Source of the DNA: Dehalococcoidia bacterium
GTDB taxonomy: Bacteria; Chloroflexota; Dehalococcoidia; JACPQF01
Length of the DNA: 5,152 nucleotides
Assembly: GCA_030650265.1 (NCBI GenBank)
Contig: JAUSEJ010000309.1
Coordinates: 1 to 5,152 of the forward strand
Direction: 5' to 3'
In this document: piece by piece, positions 1 through 4,799 of the stretch
Layout: each line of letters begins with the position of its first letter
Position numbering within the stretch: the stretch's first letter is position 1
Translations under genes and position numbers: made by a program
Notes under the pieces: generated by a model
Databases searched by the model: none
Told to the model about the DNA's origin: nothing
The model's input: only the letters and a program-made list of their open reading frames with translations

Positions 1-1659
1 CTCACCGGCCGGCTCCGTGGGGAGTCCGGGCATGGTGCGCATCTCGCCAAGGAGGGGATACAGGAAACCCGCTCCTGCCGAAAGGCGAACGTCGCGGATG
101 GGAACGGTGAAGCCCCGCGGCCGGCCCTTGAGGTTCTGGTCGTGGGACAACGAAAGATGGGTCTTGGCCATGCAGATGGGCAGGTCGCCATAGCCCATGC
201 GGGTGTACATCCTGATCTTGCGGTCGGCCTCGGGCATATAGGAAACGCCATCGGCGCCGTAGATCTCGGTGGCAATGGTCTCGATCTTGGCCTTTATCGG
301 TTGGTTGAGTTCGTAGAGGAATTTGAAATCGCTCTTCTTGTTGGCTGCGGCCACTACGGCCTCGGCTAACTCACGTCCGCCCTCGCCGCCCTTGGCCCAG
401 ACTTCGCTGATAAAGGCACCCTCGGCGCCGGCCTCGACGGCGATCCTCTTGATTAGGTCGATTTCGGCCTGCGTGTCGAAGGTAAACTTGTTAACGGCGA
501 CGACTACCGGTACGCCGAACTTCTTCATGTTCTCGATCTGCTTCACGAGGTTCTCGCCGCCCTTTTCAATGGCCGGCAGATTCTCCTGAGTCATGCCGGG
601 ATCGAGGGGACGACCGGCGACCACTCTAAATTGCCCGCTGTGCATCTTGAGGGCACGGGCGGTACAAACTACGACAACACAATTGGGGGCCATGCCACTT
701 GCGCGGCACTTAATGTTCATGAACTTCTCGGCGCCCATGTCGGCCCCGAAGCCGCTCTCGGTCACGACGTAATCGCCAAGCTTGAGGGCGATCTGGTCGG
801 CGATGATGGAACTGTTGCCGTGAGCGATGTTGGCGAAAGGTCCGGCATGGACCAGGCAGGGTGTGTGCTCTAGCGTCTGCATCAGGGTGGGCTTGATGGC
901 ATCCTTGAGCAGAACGGCCATGGCGCCGGCGCACTTGAGATCCTCGGCAGTTACCGGTTTGCCGGCGTAAGTGTTGGCGACGACGATCCGTCCCAGCCTC
1001 TCGCGAATATCTTTCAAGCCAGTGGTCAGGCCAAGAATGGCCATGACTTCAGAAGCGACGGTGATGTCGAATCCGGTTTCCCGTGGCATTCCCTCGCCGC
1101 CTAGGCCGACCACGATGTTGCGCAGTGCCCGGTCGCTAACGTCTACAACCCGCCGCCAGACAATACTCTGGGGATTGATCCCTAGCTTGTTGCCGTGGAA
1201 GAGGTGATTGTCGATAAAGGCTGCCAGCAAATTGTGGGCCAGTCCAACGGCATGGACGTCGCCGGTAAGGTGGAGGTTGAAATCCTCCATCGGAACAACC
1301 TGGGAGTAGCCGCCGCCAGCCGCTCCACCCTTGATGCCGAATACCGGGCCGAGAGATGGCTGGCGGATAACGGTGATTACATTCTTGCCGATAGCGTGGA
1401 GTCCGAGGGATAGTCCAATAGTTGTGACGGTCTTTCCTTCGCCCAGAGGAGTTGGAGTGATGGCTGTGACGTCGATGTACTTGCCCTGGGGACGACCCTC
1501 CAGTCTATCCCTTACCTCGAGAACCACTTTTGCCTTGTACTTGCCGTATAGCTCGATCTCGTCCTCTTCGAGGCCCATGTCCCGAGCTATTTCGATGATG
1601 GGTTTCAGTTTTGCTGCCTGAGCGATGTCGAGATCACTAGGCACCGGATTTGACGCCAT
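1..1659 (-). CDS. fhs: Formate--tetrahydrofolate ligase (10-formyl-THF synthetase), C-terminus cut by window edge
   Basis: Cytoplasmic enzyme that joins formate to THF using ATP, giving 10-formyl-THF, the entry step of the methyl branch of the Wood-Ljungdahl pathway and of formate-based C1 supply. The frame is open from the ATG at 1659 to the window edge (553 residues, no stop). Visible motifs: the P-loop [10 protein letters not shown] (68-77, Lys76), [12 protein letters not shown] (97-108, with Arg99 probably the formyl-phosphate-binding Arg), the family signature [11 protein letters not shown] (108-118), [10 protein letters not shown], and [10 protein letters not shown] with Trp421, probably the folate-stacking Trp. 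The second family signature is present as [12 protein letters not shown] (331-342) and departs from the classic pattern at Cys332, Ala334 and Ser341. The sequence ends in [11 protein letters not shown], so probably only about 15-25 C-terminal residues are missing. The start is supported by GGGAGG (1670-1665) five bases upstream. It is the last gene of the minus-strand C1 block, 203 bp after folD. The assignment is secure. Confidence 0.97.
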   Translation of the reverse strand, partial: MASNPVPSDLDIAQAAKLKPIIEIARDMGLEEDEIELYGKYKAKVVLEVRDRLEGRPQGKYIDVTAITPTPLGEGKTVTTIGLSLGLHAIGKNVITVIRQPSLGPVFGIKGGAAGGGYSQVVPMEDFNLHLTGDVHAVGLAHNLLAAFIDNHLFHGNKLGINPQSIVWRRVVDVSDRALRNIVVGLGGEGMPRETGFDITVASEVMAILGLTTGLKDIRERLGRIVVANTYAGKPVTAEDLKCAGAMAVLLKDAIKPTLMQTLEHTPCLVHAGPFANIAHGNSSIIADQIALKLGDYVVTESGFGADMGAEKFMNIKCRASGMAPNCVVVVCTARALKMHSGQFRVVAGRPLDPGMTQENLPAIEKGGENLVKQIENMKKFGVPVVVAVNKFTFDTQAEIDLIKRIAVEAGAEGAFISEVWAKGGEGGRELAEAVVAAANKKSDFKFLYELNQPIKAKIETIATEIYGADGVSYMPEADRKIRMYTRMGYGDLPICMAKTHLSLSHDQNLKGRPRGFTVPIRDVRLSAGAGFLYPLLGEMRTMPGLPTEPAGE

Positions 1660-1710
1660 TGTTTCCTCCCTAAAAATAATTAGAATTGACAGCTAAGTCT
1701 GAGAAATACC

Positions 1711-1745
1711 AGGTGATGAATAGCGCTTCTCTGCAATCACCTCCT
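1711..1745 (-). repeat. Inverted repeat enclosing a Shine-Dalgarno-like decamer in the fhs leader
   Basis: Read on the minus strand, AGGAGGTGAT (1745-1736) is an exact complement of the usual 3' tail of bacterial 16S rRNA. Its last seven bases (AGGTGAT) form an exact inverted repeat with ATCACCT (1717-1711), leaving an 18-base loop. In a transcript reading into fhs the ribosome-binding-like element could therefore be sequestered. It lies about 76 bases upstream of the fhs start, too far to serve fhs directly. A short frame (TTG at 1736, stop at 1682-1680, 18 codons) follows it at tight spacing. A chance 7-bp repeat cannot be excluded. Confidence 0.35.
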
Positions 1746-1793
1746 CTAACAATCAGCTATCCGTTGCTAGCGTTCAACTTTCAGGCATCGCGC

Positions 1794-1806
1794 TTGATTC
1801 AATCAA
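1794..1806. repeat. 13-bp palindrome TTGATT-C-AATCAA
   Basis: Two perfect 6-base half-sites (TTGATT and AATCAA) flank a single central base. The size and symmetry fit a dimeric helix-turn-helix operator. The position in the folD-fhs gap, about 135 bp upstream of the fhs start, is compatible with control of fhs, but no promoter elements were identified next to it. Function is inference only. Confidence 0.3.
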
Positions 1807-1821
1807 TACCGAGTTCCGCGA

Positions 1822-1856
1822 GCTGACTGCTGACTGCTAACGGCTAATCGCTACCT
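1822..1856. repeat. Degenerate 7-bp tandem repeat (about five units)
   Basis: Units read on the plus strand are GCTGACT, GCTGACT, GCTAACG, GCTAATC and GCTACCT, so GCT recurs exactly every seven bases while the other four positions drift. The array starts 6 bp after the folD stop on the minus strand. A related GCTAGC/AGCTAT-rich patch lies at 1755-1773. It resembles in style the short tandemly repeated heptamers of intergenic DNA in filamentous cyanobacteria, though no relationship is implied. No coding or obvious hairpin function is visible. Confidence 0.7.
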
Positions 1857-1862
1857 CGGGGC

Positions 1863-2720
1863 TTAGCTTTTTGCCAGAGCCTGCCGAGCTGCGGACAGCG
1901 TATTTCTCATAAGCATGACATTGGTCATTGGCCCGGTGCCCCCCGGCACTGGTGTGATGCAGCCTGCCACTTCTTTGGCTGACTCGAAATCTACGTCGCC
2001 CACAATACCTTTTTCCGCCGGATTGATGCCGAAGTCGACCACGGCTGCCCCTGGCTTGATCATGTCGCCGGTGATCATCTTGGCCTGTCCGACGGCCGCT
2101 ACCAGGATATCGGCTCCTCTAATTACGGCCGCCAGGTCACGGGTCCGACTATGGCACATGGTTACCGTGGCGTGCTCGGCAAGCAGCAACATCGCCATAG
2201 GTTTGCCGACGATATTGCTGCGTCCGACGATGACTGCATTAGCCCCTTTGAAGGGAATCTCGTAGCGTCTGAGGATCTCCATGCCACCGGCGGGAGTATT
2301 TGGGACAAGGCCACCCTGCCCGAGGTAATAAAGCCCGGCGTTGGTCGGTGTGATGCCGTCGATGTCTTTGGCCGGCGACAGAACGCTGGTGACCATGTCC
2401 TGGGACAGGGGCTTGGGCAACGGCAACTGCACGATCACTCCGCTTATTTTTGGATCGTCGTTGAGTTCGTGGATCTTGGCCTGGAGATCCGCCTCAGAGA
2501 TCGACCCGGACAGCACGATTTGCCTGCACTCCATTCCGGCATCGGAAAAAGATTTCGCGATGCGACGGACGTAGACTTTGGAGGCCGGGTCCTCTCCGAC
2601 GAGGACTACGGCCAGGCCGGGAACGAAACCGTTCTGCGCCTGGAAGGCTTTGACCTCCTGGGCGACTTCGACCACCAATTTTTCCGCTAGAGCTTTCCCA
2701 TCCAGCAACTTTGCTGTCAT
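1863..2720 (-). CDS. folD: Bifunctional-family methylene-THF dehydrogenase / methenyl-THF cyclohydrolase, catalytic Lys replaced
   Basis: A 285-residue cytoplasmic enzyme of normal FolD length. The family oxidises or reduces 5,10-methylene-THF/5,10-methenyl-THF with NAD(P) and usually also hydrolyses methenyl-THF to 10-formyl-THF. The N-terminal folate domain carries PGLAVVLVGEDPASKVYV (34-51), VIVQLPLP with Gln98, and KDIDG with Asp121. The Rossmann half carries VIVGRSNIVGKP (163-174), followed by CHSRT and the family signature as PGGTGPMT (259-266). Numbering matches E. coli FolD without gaps through Asp121, and there the usual YxxxKxK reads Y50-V-R-R-I54-A-K56: the catalytic Lys54 is Ile (codon ATC). 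The common PCTP is PNTP (140-143). Dehydrogenase function is therefore likely, while cyclohydrolase activity is doubtful and may be supplied by the adjacent FchA-like protein. The start has GGAAGGAG (2740-2733) about 12 bases upstream, a rather long spacing. It lies 215 bp after fchA. Confidence 0.96.
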   Translation of the reverse strand: MTAKLLDGKALAEKLVVEVAQEVKAFQAQNGFVPGLAVVLVGEDPASKVYVRRIAKSFSDAGMECRQIVLSGSISEADLQAKIHELNDDPKISGVIVQLPLPKPLSQDMVTSVLSPAKDIDGITPTNAGLYYLGQGGLVPNTPAGGMEILRRYEIPFKGANAVIVGRSNIVGKPMAMLLLAEHATVTMCHSRTRDLAAVIRGADILVAAVGQAKMITGDMIKPGAAVVDFGINPAEKGIVGDVDFESAKEVAGCITPVPGGTGPMTNVMLMRNTLSAARQALAKS

Positions 2721-2741
2721 ATTTGAAAGTTACTCCTTCCT

Positions 2742-2824
2742 AAACTACCCCAACTACCCGACACTACCCGATCTACCCAAACTACCCGATCTACTCGACA
2801 TTGCCAGAACTACCAGAACTAACC
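2742..2824 (-). repeat. Degenerate 9-bp tandem repeat with G-quadruplex potential upstream of folD
   Basis: On the plus strand CTACCC or a near copy begins at 2745, 2754, 2764, 2773, 2782, 2791 (CTACTC), 2810 (CTACCA) and 2819 (CTAACC). The spacing is 9 bases with occasional 10. On the minus (coding) strand this is a GGGTAG array. The G-runs complementary to 2748-2751, 2757-2759, 2767-2769, 2776-2778 and 2785-2787 are separated by 5, 7, 6 and 6 bases, which meets the usual definition of a G-quadruplex-forming motif. The array decays towards fchA. It ends 8 bases before the folD Shine-Dalgarno sequence, so in mRNA it would lie in the folD leader. Whether it folds or regulates is unknown. Confidence 0.8.
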
Positions 2825-2846
2825 TACAATGCCAGAATTGTTCGTT

Positions 2847-2866
2847 CCTGCCACTTCAGTGGCAGG
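2847..2866. repeat. Perfect 9-bp inverted repeat (hairpin) in the fchA-folD gap
   Basis: CCTGCCACT and AGTGGCAGG are exact reverse complements separated by two bases; in RNA the likely form is an 8-bp GC-rich stem with a 4-base loop. Neither strand has a T-run after the stem, so it does not look like a standard intrinsic terminator. It could be an mRNA processing or stabilising element between fchA and folD, or the end of a small dispersed repeat. It lies 69 bp downstream of the fchA stop. Confidence 0.6.
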
Positions 2867-2935
2867 TTAATCCATCCGTCTCTGCGGGACGCTTCAGGCC
2901 GTGTGGAAACAGAACGCTTTGACTGAGAATCGGTA

Positions 2936-3559
2936 TTAGAGCTTCGCTTCGACTTCCACGACGATCTTGTCTTTTAGCTCGGACTTACCGGCTCGCAGGC
3001 TATCCGCGTGCGCCCGGGTCCTCGCGACAAATGCCTGGTCCTTAATGGACGACAGGTTGATCATTACATTCAGGTCGGCGCTGCGCAGACCGGCCTCGGC
3101 GAGCAGCACAGCCACGCCGATGTCGCTGATCGCCCCTACGTTTCCCTTCTCGGCGGCGGGAATACAGAGGTCGATCGTTTGCGAGCAGGCCTCGGCAATA
3201 CTCACAGGAACGGCCGTAGCGTCGAGCAGCGCGGCCTGGATAGCGGCGGTTCTCGCCTTCTTGTCGTCGTCGGTGGCACGGGGTAACTTGTAGGCAGCAG
3301 ACAGCTTCCCGTAGGCTGCCACGTCCTCGTCGATCAGGTCCATTAGCCGGCTCCTGAGCGCCTCGGAACGGGCGAGAATGTCTTTGACGTCCGCCTCGAC
3401 ATCCTTGAACTTCTCTTTCCCGATGGTGAGATTACAGACCATGCTGATGAGGCCGGCGCCCAGGGCTCCGGTAAGAGCCGCCACGCTGCCTCCTCCGGGA
3501 GTCGGGGCTTTGCTGGCCAACTGATCAAGAAAAGCCCTCACGGTGGTATCGGTGAACAC
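2936..3559 (-). CDS. fchA: Cyclodeaminase/cyclohydrolase family protein, probable methenyl-THF cyclohydrolase FchA
   Basis: A 207-residue, mostly helical cytoplasmic protein of the formiminotransferase-cyclodeaminase C-terminal (FTCD_C) family. Stand-alone members interconvert 5,10-methenyl-THF and 10-formyl-THF (FchA of acetogens and methylotrophs) or act as formimino-THF cyclodeaminase in histidine/purine breakdown. Family marks are LASKAPTPGGGSVAAL (14-29), GLISMVCNLTIGK (36-48), DEDVAAYGKL (77-86), and GNVGAISDIGVAVLLAEAG (139-157) followed by NVMINL. The length is usual for a single-domain member. Lying between thyX and folD and near fhs, with no formiminotransferase or histidine-degradation gene in view, a C1-pathway cyclohydrolase role is favoured. 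The start is GTG (3559-3557), chosen because AAAGGAGG (3573-3566) lies six bases upstream. The thyX stop is only 12 bases away, so translation is probably coupled. Confidence 0.9.
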   Translation of the reverse strand: MFTDTTVRAFLDQLASKAPTPGGGSVAALTGALGAGLISMVCNLTIGKEKFKDVEADVKDILARSEALRSRLMDLIDEDVAAYGKLSAAYKLPRATDDDKKARTAAIQAALLDATAVPVSIAEACSQTIDLCIPAAEKGNVGAISDIGVAVLLAEAGLRSADLNVMINLSSIKDQAFVARTRAHADSLRAGKSELKDKIVVEVEAKL

Positions 3560-3565
3560 CTTTGT

Positions 3566-3573
3566 CCTCCTTT
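3566..3573 (-). promoter_or_regulatory. Strong ribosome-binding site of fchA overlapping the thyX stop
   Basis: AAAGGAGG on the minus strand lies six bases before the GTG start of fchA. Its first two A residues are also the last two bases of the thyX TAA stop (3574-3572). The overlap supports the GTG start and suggests translational coupling of the two genes. Confidence 0.85.
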
Positions 3574-4252
3574 ATAAAATGATTTCTTCTCGTGTTGGCA
3601 TAATGCCGCAGCTTTCCCGCTCGTCGCAGTAGCCCAATTTGATGCATTTGGGCTGAAGTTGAGCGGCAATCCGCGGGGCGACCTTCTCAACCTCTTTCCT
3701 GACGGCAGAGAAGAGTTGTAGAATCTCCCACTGGGCTTTTGGGCACAGGCGGAGCGATGATACATGCATTAGCTCGCGCGCGTTCATTGTCATCATCAGG
3801 TTGGTACTGGAAGCGTTCGGCAGAATAAAACGGGCATCTTCGGCCGGGATGCCCGCTGCCATGAGATCCGAGTAGATCTTATGGGCTGCCTCAATGGCCT
3901 CCTCGAAGTTCTTCTTGAGCGCCGGTTTCTTTTCGATGCTGGGGGGAACCACGAAGGGAAGTTTCTTGAAGGAGACGTATCTCTGGCTCTGCTGGCTGTA
4001 GCTGGCAACACGATGCCGCACGAGCTGATGGCTGCAGGCTCTCGAAATGCCACCGATGGCAAAGGTGAAAGTAGCGTGCTCAAATGGCGATAGGTGACCG
4101 GAGGCCAGCAGGATCGTAAACAGGGAATCGATCTGGCCTTCAGACATCTTCTCCATAATCTGAGGCGCCTCAATGGAAGAGTAGCAGAGCCGGGCGGCAA
4201 CGGCAACGGTCAGCTCGGCGTCTGGCGTGTATTTGATTAGGGCAACATGCAT
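3572..4252 (-). CDS. thyX: Flavin-dependent thymidylate synthase
   Basis: A 226-residue cytoplasmic flavoenzyme that methylates dUMP to dTMP using 5,10-methylene-THF and NAD(P)H through FAD. It releases THF rather than dihydrofolate. The diagnostic ThyX motif RHRx7S is intact: Arg79-His80-Arg81 and Ser89 in RHRVASYSQQSQR. Other family marks are the N-terminal LIKYTPDAE, SGHLSPFEHATFTFAI (51-66), ISRACSHQLVRH (69-80), and the C-terminal NARELMHVSSLRLCPKAQWEI. The C-terminus has a Cys-containing tail (GYCDERESCGIMPT) seen in some bacterial members. The ATG at 4252 gives the expected N-terminus, although its ribosome-binding site is weak (AAGAAGAGA about 8 bases upstream). It is the first gene of the minus-strand block, with its own promoter. 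It consumes the methylene-THF that FolD would make and returns THF to Fhs. Confidence 0.97.
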   Translation of the reverse strand: MHVALIKYTPDAELTVAVAARLCYSSIEAPQIMEKMSEGQIDSLFTILLASGHLSPFEHATFTFAIGGISRACSHQLVRHRVASYSQQSQRYVSFKKLPFVVPPSIEKKPALKKNFEEAIEAAHKIYSDLMAAGIPAEDARFILPNASSTNLMMTMNARELMHVSSLRLCPKAQWEILQLFSAVRKEVEKVAPRIAAQLQPKCIKLGYCDERESCGIMPTREEIIL

Positions 4253-4306
4253 TACACGAATCTCTTCTTTGGCAACTGCCCCTCGAAGGGACGCTGGCCC
4301 ACGAGA

Positions 4307-4335
4307 ATTGTATCATAGCCAAGGGGAAAAGACAA
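4307..4335 (-). promoter_or_regulatory. Sigma70-type promoter for thyX(-fchA-folD-fhs)
   Basis: On the minus strand TTGTCT (4335-4330) and TACAAT (4312-4307) are separated by exactly 17 bases, and a TG one base before the -10 makes it an extended -10. Transcription would start near 4300, giving a leader of about 48 bases before the thyX ATG. A small imperfect palindrome (CCCCTCGAAGGG, 4279-4290) falls within that leader. It is the only good promoter seen in the minus-strand block. Confidence 0.7.
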
Positions 4336-4343
4336 TGAGAATA

Positions 4344-4352
4344 TGGTATACT
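4344..4352 (+). promoter_or_regulatory. Extended -10 promoter for acpS-nnrE
   Basis: TGGTATACT is a TG-N-TATACT extended -10 element. The region 17 bases upstream (4324-4329, GGGAAA) is a poor -35, as is common for extended -10 promoters. Initiation would fall near 4358, upstream of the TTG start of acpS at 4382 but downstream of the ATG at 4343. This helped decide the start of acpS. It is back to back with the thyX promoter. Confidence 0.5.
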
Positions 4353-4381
4353 TTGGCAAGTTCAGTCGAACGAGGTTATCC

Positions 4382-4765
4382 TTGCATAGCGTGGGCGTAG
4401 ACGTGATAGAGATTGACAGAGTAAGGAAGGTCTTGACACGCCATGGCCTCCGGTTCTTGACGCGGGTCTACACCGAGCCTGAGCGGATGTACTGTCGCAA
4501 CCGCATCTCCGAGCTTGCCGTGCGGTTTGCGGGAAAAGAGGCGGTGATGAAGGCGTTGGGTACTGGCATTAGGGGGGTTGGCTGGCGCGAGATCGAGATA
4601 CTGCCTGATCGCCGGGGGAAACCTCACGTCGTTCTCTATGACAGAGCCAAAGACCGGGCTGAGGATCTGGGTCTGACGGAATTCGCCATTAGTTTGTCGC
4701 ACGCCCACGCCTATGCTGTGGCCTTCGTGGTTGCCAGCAACCATGGCGATGGGATAAGCCCGTGA
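4382..4765 (+). CDS. acpS: Holo-[acyl-carrier-protein] synthase
   Basis: A cytoplasmic enzyme that transfers 4'-phosphopantetheine from CoA to the serine of acyl carrier protein, activating it for fatty acid synthesis. Family marks are VGVDVIEIDRV (4-14, Asp7 a Mg ligand), RFAGKEAVMKALGTG (48-62, Glu53 the second metal ligand), a G-W-x-E-I-E-I strand segment, and the C-terminal SLSHAHAYAVAFV. With a TTG start at 4382 the protein has 127 residues, normal for AcpS, which typically begins only a few residues before the VGVD segment. A GAGG sequence lies six bases upstream of this TTG. The in-frame ATG at 4343 would add 13 atypical residues and overlaps the likely -10 element, so it is less likely; GTG at 4391 is a third option. 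nnrE follows after 34 bp, probably co-transcribed. Function is secure; the start is moderately sure. Confidence 0.93.
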   Translation: MHSVGVDVIEIDRVRKVLTRHGLRFLTRVYTEPERMYCRNRISELAVRFAGKEAVMKALGTGIRGVGWREIEILPDRRGKPHVVLYDRAKDRAEDLGLTEFAISLSHAHAYAVAFVVASNHGDGISP

Positions 4766-4799
4766 CCGGTCAGCGCTATTCTTCTGGACGGAGTACTCC

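Larger units (their letters stand above)
1660..1862. other. folD-fhs intergenic spacer (203 bp), no gene
   Basis: This non-coding gap lies between the folD stop and the fhs start, both minus strand. No convincing promoter hexamer pair and no stem followed by a T-run is visible on the minus strand, so read-through from folD into fhs is possible but not shown. The gap holds a heptad tandem repeat (1822-1856), a short palindrome (1794-1806), and an inverted repeat containing a strong Shine-Dalgarno-like sequence (1711-1745). The A/T-rich stretch 1671-1688 just upstream of the fhs ribosome-binding site could be a -10 region, but I could not pair it with a -35. Confidence 0.7.
2721..2935. other. 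fchA-folD intergenic spacer (215 bp), no gene
   Basis: This non-coding gap lies inside the minus-strand C1 block. From the fchA side it holds an unremarkable stretch (2867-2935), a perfect hairpin (2847-2866) without a T-run, and a 9-bp tandem repeat (2742-2824) that runs almost to the folD ribosome-binding site (2740-2733). No convincing sigma70 promoter was found on the minus strand, so folD may be transcribed by read-through from thyX-fchA. Confidence 0.7.

Noticed and set aside
1660..1862. Tetrahydrofolate riboswitch in front of fhs
   Set aside because: I could not find the paired-stem architecture or conserved loop sequences of the known THF riboswitch classes. A covariance-model search (Rfam) would settle this.
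2151..2690. Long open frame on the plus strand (179 codons) opposite folD
   Set aside because: It is antisense to a clearly conserved FolD gene, resembles no recognised family, and has no supporting ribosome-binding site. It is a by-product of codon bias.
2742..2824. Possible CRISPR array
   Set aside because: The units are 9 bp, contiguous and degenerate, with no unique spacers and no cas genes nearby.
2847..2866. Rho-independent terminator after fchA
   Set aside because: The stem is strong, but neither strand has a T-run following it.
2936..3559. Histidine-degradation formimino-THF cyclodeaminase
   Set aside because: It is the same family and cannot be excluded by sequence alone, but there is no formiminotransferase domain or hut gene, and the fhs-folD-thyX context favours the methenyl-THF cyclohydrolase role.
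4335..4400. ATG at 4335 opening a 21-codon frame in front of acpS, with AAGGGG eight bases upstream
   Set aside because: It overlaps the thyX -35 and the acpS -10, and would lie upstream of the predicted acpS transcription start. A chance frame is more likely than a leader peptide.
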